Assembly (NCBI GenBank): GCA_022266195.1
Contig: WHVY01000008.1
Coordinates: 3,223,501 to 3,287,500, forward strand
Direction: 5' to 3'
DNA from: Tetranychus cinnabarinus
Taxonomy: Eukaryota > Arthropoda > Arachnida > Trombidiformes > Tetranychidae
Length of the DNA stretch: 64,000 bases
Under the pieces are notes generated by a model that had not been told where the DNA came from, searched no databases, and saw only the letters and a program-made list of their open reading frames with translations. Position numbers and translations under genes: made by a program. This document shows positions 36,601 to 51,400 of this stretch, in pieces; the first letter of the stretch is position 1, and each line of letters opens with the position of its first letter.

Positions 36601-39430
36601 GACAAGAAAAATGTTGAGGTAAAATGAAAGGGAAAATGATTTTATCATGAAATTGCCATTTCAACTGGACAAGATTATCGACAGAATATGAATCGAGAAA
36701 AAGTTTTCAACAACCATTTGTGGTGGACAAAAGGGTCATCAAGAAAAAGGGAAAGAAAATGAATAAATGAAAAGTTGACAAAATTGATGGATAAAGAAGG
36801 GTCATCATCATCACCTTGACAAATGTCATTATCATCATGAACCCAAATTATCATGAGGGTCAAGAGATTTGTAAAGGTTTACCAAAAGTAAAATGATGAA
36901 CCATGAAATTGAAAATATCGGCAAATGCAGACCAACAATGAAAATGAAGAGAAAAGGTTCGATTGATATTTTAAGCAAAAGAAGAAAACATTTTCAGTTT
37001 TGAATAAATGTCTCTGAGAATTGAAATGTTCATCCAAAATGGTTGGCAATAATAGCAACAATAATCTTTTCATTTCTCTTTACCTTGGCTATCATCTTGA
37101 CCATTATTACAAGGAAAGGAAAGGCAAACAAATGGTCAAACAAGTCGAACAAGAAAAGAGACAAAAATCAATCAATAAACAGTGAAATGAATTTTCATTT
37201 TTCCTTCAAATCTTCAAATCACTTTTTGTCCTTTGAAAATTCATTAATGATGATTACCTGGCGAAAAGGGAAAAACACTTTGATATCGATTGCAAACAAC
37301 TTGGCAGTTGAAATATTTACACGTAATCATTGCCATTATCGAGTGATCATCGAAGCAATTGTTGGACGCTTTTATCTCGACGATAATAATAGCTGTTTGG
37401 GATGGAAAAATGATAACAGGAAAAGGTTTCCTTTGATCAACATTTGTATTCAAAATGGTTTACTTTCAACTCTTCTAATGTCGAACCCATTTATATCATC
37501 AATCAATCATTGCAGCCATTTTTACCTTAACGTTTCCACCAAATGTATTTCAAAAATCAATTTCAAGTTTCCTTTTCTTCATCATCTTCATCTTCATCTT
37601 TTTTCCTTATACTTTCCTCTTCCTATCTTCAACTTTATCATTACTTGGACTTTTTACTCCCAGCTCATATCTTCATCCATCTTTGGGAACAGGTAAACAC
37701 TTTTCATCATAATCTTCATTCCCTTCATCATAGTTGATGTATTTTGATAATGTTGATCGTACCGTGTTATCATCAGGTAAGGAGGAAAAAAAAGTTGAGT
37801 GAAAATTTCTATCACAAGAAAAGATCAATTTTACCTTTTTTTTGCTCATTCAGAATTGCCTTTTCTCCTTTCCATGGTAACAAGTATTTAGTGTCAAATT
37901 TTTCGCCTTGTTTTCCTTTTCTTTTTCATTACAACCAAGTCTAACCTGACCTCTAAAGAAAAACATTTACTTTTTACATTCTTTCATTATATCATCATTA
38001 ACATGATGCCATGAAATAACGATATTTATTACCATTGTTAGCAGTAAAATTAAATTATCGTTATGTTTCTTGGTGCAACTAAATATTGGATTAGCTTTGA
38101 ATTTACCTTTTGTTTAACTTGGTTTTATTGTTATTCAATTATTAACTCGATTAGTTGCGATAAATTTAATAAGCTTAATTGAGCCTGAAAGAAGAATCAA
38201 AAATGGAAGAAACTGAGATAATCAGATTTATGAGAATCACGAATATTTGAACCATTCCAAGTGAGAACTGATAAGGTTAATTGGATCCATTTGATAGACT
38301 AATTGATATTTTTTTTGTTCATCAAAGTAAATAAAGCAAATGTTGAATTTCATCATTTTATTTTTGACGCTTTACTCGAGTTTGTGATTTGTAATCTGAT
38401 ATCATGAAGGAATTTCAGGAATGCCCATGAAATGCTGTTCATAAGTGATTGGCTTTAAAGTTTGGATCGAATTTCAAATCGTTTCGTTTTTTTTCGTGTC
38501 AAATGTTCAGACTTGTCTTTTCCATGAATTTTCATTTTGTTCAAATCTGTTTGGTTAAAAAGTTCAGTTTGAGTTGCAGATTTTTCCAGATTTTTCAATT
38601 GGTTTGGTTACAAATTGGACGGTGAATTCATGATTTTCAAGAATCATGATAATGATATCATTACCATGCATATGTTGAACGGTGTAAGTAAACAAAAGGG
38701 AAAACTAACAAAGAGAATAAAGAAGAATGAAAAATTGAATTTTTGAAAGTTTGATTCATTCAGTGATTCAAGTGAAAGTATTTTCTTTTTGTTACTTGAT
38801 AAAAATGAAATTGTCATTTCCCTTGATACTTTCTTAGGTTGATGGATTCTTATGTTGAAAAACAGGGAGAAGTGAAGAAAAATTCTGTCACATGGAAAAA
38901 TGGAATCTATTGCATCTTTCATTGAACAACATTGAAGATTCCTCAACTGATTCAACTTGTTTGAGATGAAACGGTGATGAATGAAATAAAAATTCTGATA
39001 ACTTTAGTTTTTGATTGATACCTTAATCAGTTTGACCCTCATTTAAAAAGGTTACAGACGAATATCTAGAAAACTTGGAAATATAAATTATTAATATACT
39101 ATTATTTTTGAATGATGAGATTAAGTGGATGGAGAAAAGGAAAAAAAAGTTGATAAAAGACAATCATTATCGTATGCTTATTATAATTAATAGGATAAAA
39201 GCTTAAAAAGATAAATTGCAATTATGATGCTGACAATTAATGAGAATGGCAAGTTAATACTGATGATGAAGATAAGAAGGAAAAAAATAATTGTCATTTG
39301 GGTGTGAAGATCAATTAACGAATTGATGATGAGCTGAAATGTCACTCCATGCTCAAATCCCTGCAAAAGTTTGTATTAAACTGAGTGCAAACTCATCGGT
39401 TACAGGGACTGAATTCTGAATGTAAATTCC

Positions 39431-39776
39431 AAGAGCAAAGTGCTGGGGTGAAACGGCAAAATGAATGCTGAAAGCCAATGCTGGGAGGTAAGACTAGCAG
39501 TAAATCCTGAGAGTAAAGGCTAGGAGTAAAGCCTAGGAGTGAGTGCTGGGAGTAAAGGTTAGGAGCAAAGGCTGGCAGAGACTCTAGTAAATGCTGTGAG
39601 TGAGCAATGCTGAGACGAGAGTAATGCTAAGAGTAAAGGCTGAGAGTAATGTTGGGAGTAAAGGTTAAGAGTGGCGACTGGAAGAGAATGCTGTGAGGGA
39701 ATGCTGGGAGTTGAGTTTGGGAGTTGAGGTTGGGAGTTGAGGTTGGGAGTGAGTGCTGGAGTGAGTTCTGGGAGGT
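39431..39776. repeat. Degenerate minisatellite, unit like GCTGGGAGTAAAG
   Basis: About 350 bp of imperfect tandem units of roughly 12-13 bp with the core TGGGAGT(A/G)AAG, drifting to GGTTGGGAGTTGA at the right end. G-rich on the plus strand, unlike the flanks. The 96-codon minus-strand open frame here (39559-39849) is simply the translated repeat. Confidence 0.8.
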
Positions 39777-42700
39777 TAGAATGATAGTGTTTCATGATGA
39801 TAATGAGGATGAGTATGGTTAGAATGATGATCTGGGATGAGAATCTCACTCTTGTGATAATCTTTTAAAAGGTTGTTTATGATAGACAGATTGGACGATA
39901 TTTTCATATTAAACACTTTGATAATCGTGAAGACAAAGGCAATCCATCAAGTGAACCCAATTTGTAATTAGATGAGACAATTATAAACTGATGTCAAAAT
40001 AAATTTTCGATTGTTCATTAAGTTCAAGTATTCATGTGAATTGGAATTAAATAATCAACATTTAGGTAAACGTCTCGTCTCTTTACAATTAAACTTTTAA
40101 AACTGTTGAACACTTTTCCTGGAAAAATAAGTCATGCTGAATGATTTCTGATTAGTAAATTATTAACATTCATGTAATTTAACCACTAATTTATTCATGA
40201 TGATAAATTATTAAAGTTGCTTTGTTTTTACAGTTGCAACCAGGCAATTCTTGTTTCGAGTTGAAATTATTTTGACAGACTGTCAATGAATAAAACAATC
40301 ATTTTTCATTTTGATATTTACATTCCTCAAAGTAGCAAATAAATTCATCGAATCAAATCTAAATTCAAGTTGACACAATAAACATGATTATTTTGAATTC
40401 GATTCCAAACCAATCTTTCATGATTATAATTTATTTACAACATTAAGGTTTAACAATTTTTCAATCAAATGCAAACTTTTTGATTAAATATTTACAAATA
40501 ATGAAATTACAAAATTGAAGTAAAGCTAAAGATTTGCATAATTTCAATCTGAAACTTCAATTAGATGTAATGACAAAATTGTTAGTTTAAAGCAACTTAA
40601 TGATCATCCATTAGCATCAATTGCAATGTTTACGAATTGACTGTCAACACGATTATTAACCAGACAAAATGTGCAATTGACTGAACAACTAAGCAATTCC
40701 AGTGTTGAACTGAATTTGCTGTTTACACCAACCAATGCAAATACAAACCAATCCGAGTTTCCATTCACTTGAATAACTTTCACTTTCATTTCCATCATTT
40801 CACTCCAATTAATCCAACAGAAACAAATTTACCAATTCAACTCTAAATTGACCAACTCTGCTATAAATGACACAATTAGTTAAAGGCCAGAAAAGTTGAA
40901 AAACCAAATCAAATATGAGCAACATCTTTACAGAAGTCGAGGAAAGCGGTCTAATTGAAATGTCTTAAAATCGTTTAACGACAACAATCAAGTTAACTGA
41001 TTAAATTTTGTCTCCAATTCAATGCTCATGGGTAACATTTGAAAAGATAGATTACCTTATTTTTGTGCTAAATCACCTGACAATGTGCGGCTGAAGAGTG
41101 GAAGCAAAGTTAAACTGTAAGTGAAGACGAAACAAGAGGAAACAGAAAAGGCAAGACAATTAATCAAGTTGAATCGAGAGAATCAAATTGATTATAATCA
41201 ATAGAATGCAATCAATTTGGTTTAATATTCGAGTTGTTGATTCTCTTTCAATTACAATTAATTGAAACCTTTGGGAAACTCTTCGATTGATAATTAACCG
41301 AGAATCAGAAACTCTTTAAACGATTCACTTTAACCGTAAATCTGGTTCAAAATTGTTGACCAGAAATTTTGAGAACGACTTTTTCCTTTGAGAAGAAAAA
41401 AGTAAATGGAAAAAAAATATTTCGTTTTTCCCTCTTTTGGTGAAATGCTGAATATTAGGCTTTAATTTTAAGAGTTTTATCAAAGACTAATTGATGTGCT
41501 TTCATCTCATCAGGTAAATGTGAATACGAATAATGACGCTGATGTGCATTTACATTTGACTTGTTAACCTAACCAAAAGTTAACTGAAATGTCTTTTCAA
41601 TCTTCATCTTCAACCTCATCTGCATGTAAGATAAATGACACTCTAATCATTTCCTAGAAGCTGTTTACCTACAAAGATTAAAGACACCTTTAGTTGTGCT
41701 AAGATTGTGATGAAAATTGGCGAAAGTAAAGAAAACTTTTCCTCATCGAGATTACCTCTTAATTAAAGGGCGCAACTTTTCCAACTGTTTAACCCTTCAT
41801 CTGGGAATTGGGAATAAAAATGCAAATAAAATACAATTTTTAAGAGTTCATCTTCATCATTATCTTCTTACCAATGAATGAAGCAGCGAAGAGAAAAAAG
41901 AAGAAGAAAAATTAATTCTCACTTCTTTCAAACACTTTAATGTTCAACTTTCAACATTAATCAATAGACTTTGAAGTGCAAGGAAAAGTTAATCTTTCAT
42001 TAACCCTGAATGCTTGGTTAATTGCAATGTTTCACAAATTAATGATCGATTTGAGAGAATTGGCGAAATCAGCTGAAACACTTTTCAATAGAGAAAAATG
42101 TTTTTTCCATATTTGTTCAACTTTCATTTTCTAATTTTCCCATGAACAGTCAATGGAAATTGTGAAACTGATAATGTTGAAAATCATTCAACAATATATA
42201 ATCTTATTCCCTCCCTGAATTGAGATATAGTTACACTTTTATTACTCCCAGCACCATAAGCTTAATATCAAGTTTTTTTGTGTTTTGCTTTTCAAGTGTC
42301 AAACTTTTCTCTTCCCTTTCAAGGATTAGCTTTTACTCAGTCTCGGTGTCGCTTTAAACTTGATATCATTGCTTTTGTTCATATTTGGTGTTCATCAACT
42401 CAGAAGATTCAATAACCATAATAGTCGATTGGGAGGAAAAATAAATATAAACAAGTGAAAGGAAAGAAAATTTGATGGAAAGTTCTCGGTTAAACAAAAC
42501 CAAAAACTTTTGATTCAACTTGAACTTGACAAGTTGGCAACTTTATTTTTTGGTGAAACAGAAAATTCCACAATTTACTTTGAACCAATGTTTCACCTTC
42601 ATTTGTATATTTTCATGATGATTGTGAAGCATGAAAAGTGTTTACCCTGAAGCTTGCAATTCAATTTGTCTGTTTCATCATTTGATTACGAATATTTCAT

Positions 42701-45057
42701 TTTTTCCTTTTGGTTGTTCAGTTGAAATCGGTTGCAATTAATGTTGAAAGTGTTTAGTGTTGATGAAGCAGTAAAAAATGAAGCCTCCAAAGTAACTTTT
42801 ATTGCAGTCTAAGCACTGAGTTGATCAATTAGTTTTGTTCAATTGATTAAATTGCTTGATAATTCAATGGAAATTAATTGTTAAATTTGCTGATTCGATT
42901 CGATTTAACCGATTTAACGATTTACAAGTTTTTGTGTCAACTTTTTGTCAACCATTTGAGAAATGAACTTATCATGTTATCGATGAATTGGTTATTGGAA
43001 ATTAGAGACTCAAATTAAATGTTGTTTAATGGACCATTCGGTTCGAGTTTTGATTGAAGTAAAAAGAATCTCAAGATGATGAAAAGAGACATTTATTAGT
43101 GGAAGAATTGCATGATGATGTGATGATGAAAAGATTATAAGGTTATTGTCGACTGACAAGTGAAGATGATTTAATGTCAATTATTGGTAATCAATATGAG
43201 ACTGATACTTGAAATGATTGACTGAAAGTGACGGATGATCTGTCAGCACTTCTCCAATTACAAAAAAAGATTTCACTCATTTTCGTTTTCTTATTACTCT
43301 TTTCTTCCCGTGATTCAGAACTGAAGATGTGAATGAAATTGCAATGTTGAGGGAAAAGAAGCAGCATCGACGATAAATATGTTTATTGGTGAAGGACGAT
43401 TGAAAGACAAGATGAAGATTGATGAAATAAGGTGAGAATTGGAAGAAATAGAAAAAATTGTTATTTTTGACTTGATTATGTCATTAGCAGTTCTTTGTTA
43501 ATTAGCGATTCTAAATGATGAATAATCGATGTAATAAGAGGATGTCAAATTGAATAGGGAAAATTGCCTATTTTCAAATCACTTTTTATAATTTTTCTAA
43601 CTTAAAATTTTATCCTGATTCCAAAAGTGTTAACCATTTTATGGTCAGAAGCACAGTTCGTAAGATATTGAAAAGAGGCAGACTAAAGCAATTAATGAGA
43701 GTTGTTAACTGTTGAATCGTCAGTTATGCCGTTACACTTTGCACAAAAATTCAATTTTCTAAATTTACATTTTTTCATCGTGTTTAACGAATTGAAATTT
43801 GAAGAATTTTCCAGTCGAAAGACTTCAATAACCTTGCTGGACGAAGTAAAGATTTTTGCAAATTTTTTCTTCAAATTCTTCTGCATTATATTCTGAGATA
43901 TCTTGATTTTCAAAGAAGATTGATTGTTAAAAAAGTATTCGAGACTGTGGAGTTTTCTTATTCGAATTGAAACTAAAATCGTTGGAGTTTCAACTCCTTC
44001 CTGGGAGTGAAAAGTCCAATAACTCTGATTACTTTTTTCCTTCAATTTTTTTATTCGTTTTCTCTGATAATTATTTTGATTGATAATTTTGCATTAAAAT
44101 GTTATCAACTGAATTGACTTTTCCAATTAACTGGATGATTATTAGAAGCAAGTCAATTTAACCACAAAGGCTAATTATAAGTTTATAAGCTTTCTTTCGT
44201 TCAATTGCGTGGTTATCATTATTATTACTTGTATTGGTTAGGGAAGGACAAATTGAGGAACAAAAAGTTGTGTTGAAACATAAAAAGTACAGAAAAAAAG
44301 AGAAGCAATATTTTCTTTTAGTCTTTTCTCATGATGGAATCCAGTGAATGGAAATTTATGGAAAAAGAAACAAAAGTTATAATGATAAGGTTAACCGAAA
44401 CATTTGATTGCATTCCGTGAGAAAAATCTATTAATGATAATCGGTACATTCTTAAGTGAATGCAATAAGGTTAATGCAGGGAAATTGATAGCAAGATCAT
44501 GATCGATTTACCTGGAATAATGTTGACACTGAAAAGTGAACAGATTTCATCTCAAACTGATTAGAAAGATTGAATTCCATGTCCATGAATGTTATTGACT
44601 TATTGACTTTACATTTTCATTTACAGAATTTGAAATCAAATGGATTTGGAAATTTTCTCAGTTGATGGAAATTCTGGTTCGAGTTGAAATTGAGTTGTAA
44701 AAGGAATGAATTTCAATGATAAATGAATGGAAAATGAGTTGAACTCGAATGTCTTTTGAAACATTTGATTAAATTGATGTTACTTTTGCTCCAATTAATT
44801 ACGCTTTTCTCAAGCTTAATTATCATTAATGAATGTTGGCATGAAAATAGATGTTAAATGGTTTAAAATTGAATTTGAATTTTGAGCGAAAGCGATAAGT
44901 TTAAAAAAAGGAAAAGAGTTACAAAATGATTTATTGTAATCATTTTATTCTGTTCAGTTGTTTATCATCTTGAAATAGAGATTACATTGAAAATGAAATG
45001 GGAAGGAAGTAAAAATACGATTAGAGAATTGGAATTGAAGATGAAAAGAAGATGAAA

Positions 45058-45095
45058 AAGAAAGAAGAAGAAGAAGAGAAAAGAAAATAAAGAAA
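45058..45095. repeat. Purine-rich GAA/AAG tract
   Basis: Interrupted AAG/GAA repeats, all purine on the plus strand. Seen directly. Confidence 0.7.
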
Positions 45096-48000
45096 TGGAT
45101 TTAAATGTAATTGGATTTTGGTTTAGATTTAAATAGATATAAACAAGTTATTACAATTGTTATTGATGATAAAGGTAAGAATGAGCATTTTATTTTTACC
45201 TTTTTTTCGCCTACATTTTTGCAATCAATTTACAGATTGTAAATGTTGAATTGTTTTGCTCAAGGTGAAACAGATAAATCAGCTTTTACTCAAATTATCG
45301 TCACAAGAAAAGAAGAAACAAAATGACATTTTCAAGTGAATACTTTTTCTCTTCATTTTTCATATTCTTTCCAAATTCAGCCGATTAAACATTTAAAAGC
45401 TTTAGTGTTTACTTGATTAAATCAATTGCTTGTTGAGTTTCAAATTTCGTAACAATTTTGTTTCAATTATTCAAGTATTTATGGTGAAACCAATCATCTT
45501 GAAATCAGTAATTCAATGACTTCTAATAATATCTCAAAATGCATAATTCAACATTCGTTTGAAATCGACAAATGAGAATGGCTGAGTTCTGAGTTCTGCG
45601 AATTTTAAGGTTTAAAAAGCTAAAGATTCTTCGATGCTAAAGAAGTACGTTTGGAACTTTTTCCGTTTCCCAATTTCTGATTAAATCAAGACTTTTAAAA
45701 GAATATTTTTGTTCGAAATTTGTTTCTACTGAGCTGCTGTGGTAAAAGAAAACCAAGTTTGAGAAATGTTCAGACGATTTTCGAATGATTTGCTTCGAAG
45801 GATTTTGACTGGATGTAGTATCAGCAATGATGAAAAGAAGAGCTTCGATTCCATTGCTAATCAAGACACGAACTATTTAGTTCTGTGAATCGAAAGCAAT
45901 CTAAAGGTTACATTGTAAGCAATCCAATAAAGAGTTCAATCCCAAAACACAAAACTCATTATAATCGTTCTTCGTCAATGAATGATTTTTTGCTCGGTTA
46001 AACATTTAAACTTGAGATTCATTAAATATTTGAGTACAAATTGCAAAATGGAAAAGAAGCTTATACAGTAAAAAGTGAAATTCAATTCCAAGACGAATTG
46101 TTTAAGTTCACAGATTTTGCACTCCCAGTAAGAAAGTTTGACTTTTATTTTAATAATCAGAGAAAATGTTGAAACTCCGAGGTGGAATCTTATTTCAAAG
46201 GTCATTATTGACATTTGTCGAGCTTACATTGTTATCTAGACAAAACAAGAAACTCGTTGATTTTTGAAGAAAAAGATTTCCATTGAAAAGTTGTTCAGTT
46301 GACTTTGTTAGCAAACAAAATATTTGTTTTGGCGACTAAAGTTTAATAAAATTCTTGATTCAACAATGAAACTTGATACAAGTTCAACACATTTTACAAA
46401 ATAGCAAAAAATCTTTTCCTTGCAATTGAATAAATTCATTTCCATAAAACACGGCAAAGATGGATTCATTAATGAGCAAAAAGAACAAATAAAAATCGAT
46501 AAAAGAATCGACTATCAGATGGAAGGATTTACATGAACAAGTTGAGTTCCATTATGATTGATGTCTCGTTCAGGTGATAATTGCCCAAGAACCAATCTCC
46601 AAGTGAACAACAAAAATAACTATCGAGTGATGATATTGGTAAATGTATATAAAAATATTGGGAGTGAAGACTGGAAAGGAAGGAAAAATTTAGCTTTTAA
46701 ATTGTTGTTTGTATACAATTTACTTTCTATTAGACAGCAACATGAAATGCTCAATGGGAAATGAATCTTGAATGATGTTCATGAGAGTTTCTATCTGTCC
46801 ATAAAAGTAAAAGAAAAACACTTTTTTCTTCTTCTTCTCTCTTTTCCTTCTTTGCTCATCACTTTCTGCTGACTTTTCCTTCTTTTCATTTTTCATCTTC
46901 ATCATCTTCTTCTTCCTTACTTACCTTCATCCAGTCTCTCTCATCAAAAAGACTCTTATGTTCCAACCAAATAGTCTTTCAAGTGATCTGGATAAATCTC
47001 AAGAACTAATCTTAACTAAACTATTAATTTCCTTTTGTTCAACTCATGGCATCATTTAATGTCAATAAACAATGAAAGTGACGAAATTTTCTTCTGATTG
47101 TTCGTTGGATAATCAACTGACGAACACTTTGCATGGGTTAACTTAACGTTTCAAACGCTTTACATCATTAAACTTGATGTTCATCAAAAAGTCGCAAACG
47201 AAGAGACTAAACTAAATGCTTTTCAAATGGAAAAGTAAACTTGAAAAGGAACATTCGTTTTGAGATTTTCATCCAACGAATTTCGCTCATTTTTCGTTCA
47301 TTAAAATATTAATGAGGATCAAATTTCGAAAAGTTCAGAATGTTCTTTGCATTGAGTTTCAGGTTAAATTTGATTACAGAATCTTGGAAACTTAAATTCT
47401 TAATTCGTTCGATTTTCTTGTTTTTCCTGTTTATTCAATTGTTGTTCATAATAACATTAAGATGAAAGTAATGAGAAGAACAAGAAATCTGAAAAATAAT
47501 ATTTTTTGTCATTCACTTGATGAGATTATGGATTGAATCTCGTCTATAACTGAATAGAGAATTGCTTTTTTTGCAGAAATTGTTTCTCTTGTTATTCTTT
47601 CGTCTATTCCTGGCTTCTCAGTTTCTCATGAAATATGTGCTGAGTTAGATGATGCCAATAAAAATGAGAAAAGACGATCAGGTAAAAAGTGAAAGTAAAG
47701 ATGACAGAAGAAGAAATTGAACAATTGAAGGTTCCAAGTAAAGATTGAAACTAATGATATTCATTTTTATCGGTGTAAAAAATGGCGAGAAAATACGATT
47801 TTCCAGATTTATTGTTCAACATTTGAATAATGGAAAGGAGAGTAAAAATGAGACCAAAATTATTCATTTTCCGATTATTAATTTTTCTTTTCCCAGTAAA
47901 CCTTTCTTTTTTCACCATTTTAATTTGATTTACGAATCACAGGGAAAAGTTGAACAAACATAATCAACTGAACAAATTGAATTTACTGTTTTTACAAATC

Positions 48001-48425
48001 GATTGTGTAAACAAGTTGATCAATTTGATTAACTCAATCTCAATTTCAATATTGAAACAAATTAAATAATGGAAAAGAGTTAAACTTTTGACAAAATTTC
48101 GCCAAAATTCACTTTTCCCTTCAAACCATTTTCTCGACTTTTTCAGGGAAAACTAAATTGTCTTATTAATGTTTATTGATTGAAATCTTGTTGCAATTGA
48201 TGATAATTTACTGTTAAACTCAGTTCTTAAGGCTGCTCATGCCAAATGTAAATTGAGGTTGAACATTTGAGGAAAACAAAGGGAAACAAATTTGTGCGAT
48301 ATTTGTTTTCATGGTTTTACCTCATCATGCTGAGTCTTTGATATTATGAATAAAAATGTAACTAAACTCAATGTCATTGTTTTGACATATTCATTTTCAT
48401 GACTTAATGCATTTCCTTTTTTCCT

Positions 48426-48449
48426 TTCTTCTTCTTCTTCTTCTTCTTC
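48426..48449. repeat. (TTC)n microsatellite
   Basis: Eight near-perfect TTC units in the receptor's presumed large intron. Confidence 0.85.
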
Positions 48450-51400
48450 CTTTATTCCTTTTCTTATTTCACATTTTCCAGAGTTGAATCAGGGAAAACA
48501 AGTGAAATAAGTAATCACGGTGAGAAAATTAACTCAATTGTAAAATTGAATTCATAACAAGTGAATAATTAGACTTGTCAAGAGAAAAGAAAAGAGACAT
48601 TTTCGTCAAAACTATTTTATTGCAATATATTGAACTGCAATTGAAGTTTCTTTTCGTTTAAAGATTAATTCGTTCAAATTAGATGCAAAACTATTTCCAT
48701 TGTTTGAACATTTGTGCAAATGAAACGTTCACGAATCTAAAGTTTCTTTGTTCGAACTGTTATTTGTTCATTTATTGTTGCAATGGATTTGAGTCAAAAG
48801 AATATTTGTTGAGCTAAGAGATGTTCAGTTCAAAAGTAAACTCGAAATCGTTCTGAGCCAGTTGCATGAAACGATTCTTTTCTGGTTCCATCTGTCAGGA
48901 AAGGAAAATGCTGTAAACTTTTAAACACTTTCAAGTTTAAACTGTTTTGATTGTGATTTGTGGAAATCATTCAATAGAACTAAGCAAAATGGTTATTTCG
49001 TTGGACTGAATAGGGAAATCAGAAGCTCTCAGTTTTGACTTATAAATGAATTCGAGTTGAAGTAATCTAATTAATGAATAATCAGCTAAATAATTTGTGA
49101 TAATTTTTTACTTTCGAGATCTATTTATATGAGTTCACTTGAATGGTGAATGAAACATTAAAGCTTATGTTTCATCATTTTGCATAATTTTTAATCTCTC
49201 ATCTTGTTGCATGGTCTTGATCATGAAAATGTGAATCTCTACTGTTAGTCAATTTGGAACTTTTGTATATTTTGGCCAAATTAAAGTGAATCCATTCAAT
49301 TAGTGTAAACGCCCTTTTATCAAATGCTTTGCAATTTATTTTTTATTATTATCGATCGTTTTCATGAGTCAGTGGAAGGAATGATAAATAGATTTTTTCT
49401 TTGATAAATTAACATGCCATGTTATTCATAATTGTGACTTATTCAGACTTGATTCATGAGGTCCGATACATCATGTAGGCAAAGTGTTTTCATGGAAATA
49501 ATGAATTTGGAGTAAATATTGAGAGCAACTGTTTACTCGACTCGATTGAGTGATAACTTAGCATAAGACGATCGGACCAGTTCAAGTCAACTCTAGCAAA
49601 TTTAGCGTGCATTTCGAGTCTTAAACATGGACAAATTTATCGATAATCATTTTGTTTCGTTTGAAAATGAAACAATTTTGGACAAACTTGCATCACTTGT
49701 TAGATTCGAAATAGATTTTGAGATTTTCAAGAAATGTTCTGTTATTGGTTTACAAGATTCTCTAAACTTGAATAAAATTTGGACCAACAAATGTTGGTAA
49801 ATCAGTTGTTGGGTTTGTTAGGATTAAATGAACATTTGGGAGGATAAAAATCTCTAAGTCGATACACTTTTTGCAGGTTTACAAGTTTCAACCTTAATCT
49901 TTTAATAATAATGATCAGTGATCTAACATTGCAAATCGAAACATTACAGTTGCTATTATCAAAATAAAATGAAAAGCAACTTCTAACGAGTTTCATGATC
50001 TAATAAATCTACAAAAGTAATAAACTTTTATATGAAAGCAAAGAAATGAATCACAATCAAATCAACTTTAGTTATCCAAACGAATCCAATGTTATATCAA
50101 ACTTAGGCAAAGAATTATTGCAAAATAACCTCGAAAATCTAGTGCCTTAATCGTTCGTTATGCAAAGTAAAAGCAATTCATTTCGACTTGCAATGAATAG
50201 AAAATTTTAAGAAAATAAAATCAATTCTAATTGTGGAAACTTCGATATTCTATGTCGATAGAAATGTTTATTTTCGTTGTTGAACCAGTTGAAGAGACCA
50301 GCTATAATGAGCATTGACCTTTGGTAAGACCTTTAATCCTGGTTTATGTTCATGTTAAAGTTGATAAATGTTACTGAATGAGAGGCAAGAAAATTTAATT
50401 TACACAAATCTTGTGACCGAGTTGAGCAAATAAATAGAGTTTTATAATTGAAGTAACACAATAACAGGAATGGAAGATAAATTTTGTTGAAAAAAAACTC
50501 TGAATAGTCATTGAATTAGCCTTGAATAGTGAAAAGATTTTCATTTAGCTGCTTTATGTAGCAATTGACCAAAGAAAGGCTCTTCTACTCAACTGACCTT
50601 TTCCTCTTTTCTACTGACCCATTCTCTGTTCTTTCCATCTTCATTCTTCTTCTCAACTGTCCTCAATGAAGTAAACGCTCATTTATCCTGATCAATAGCC
50701 AACTACTTGTCTTCCCTTTCCATCCATTTCAACCTTTTCCTTTTCTTGTTCAACTTTCTTCTTTCAACATTCATCTTTGATTTCATTTTGAAAAATACAA
50801 ACTAATCTATCCTTCAACTCCGCCATCTGAATCATCTTTTCTCTGGTCATTCTTTTCTCTCTGGTCAGTTCATATCTATTAATAATACTTTTTGACATTC
50901 AACATCTTATCTTATTTTTTATCCTTTTTTTGCTCCATTTTTGTTCAACTTCTGTTGTCGCCTTTCAAACATCTGATGACGATCTGAAGATCAAGAGATT
51001 GTATATCGTTGCATGTTAATGGGAAACAGAAAGATATTTCACCATTGAGATAATCTGATGTAAACATAACAAGAATGAAGGAGGCAAAAAAAGGTTGACC
51101 AGGGAGGAGGAACAAGTGCAAGAAAAAATCCCATTCTGATGAGCTTTTGACGTGAATATGAAAGAAGGAAAAAAAGTAAGCTTTTCCTTGTTGACTGATT
51201 TGACCAGTAAAATGTCACTCACATATTCAATGATTGATGCTTATTTATGTCGGATAATTTTCACTCCAGGGTAAAGCTCAATGTTGCGAGTTTTTTTCAC
51301 TTCATCTTCATCTTAGTTGGATACTTTTTTGCAACTATTCTTCTTTTCTTCGTTTCAAATGGTTACTTTCAACGAAAATGATGACATTTCAAGTGATAGT

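Noticed and set aside
39559..39849. 96-codon minus-strand frame rich in Leu, Thr, Pro and Ser
   Set aside because: It is the translation of the G-rich minisatellite, not a gene.
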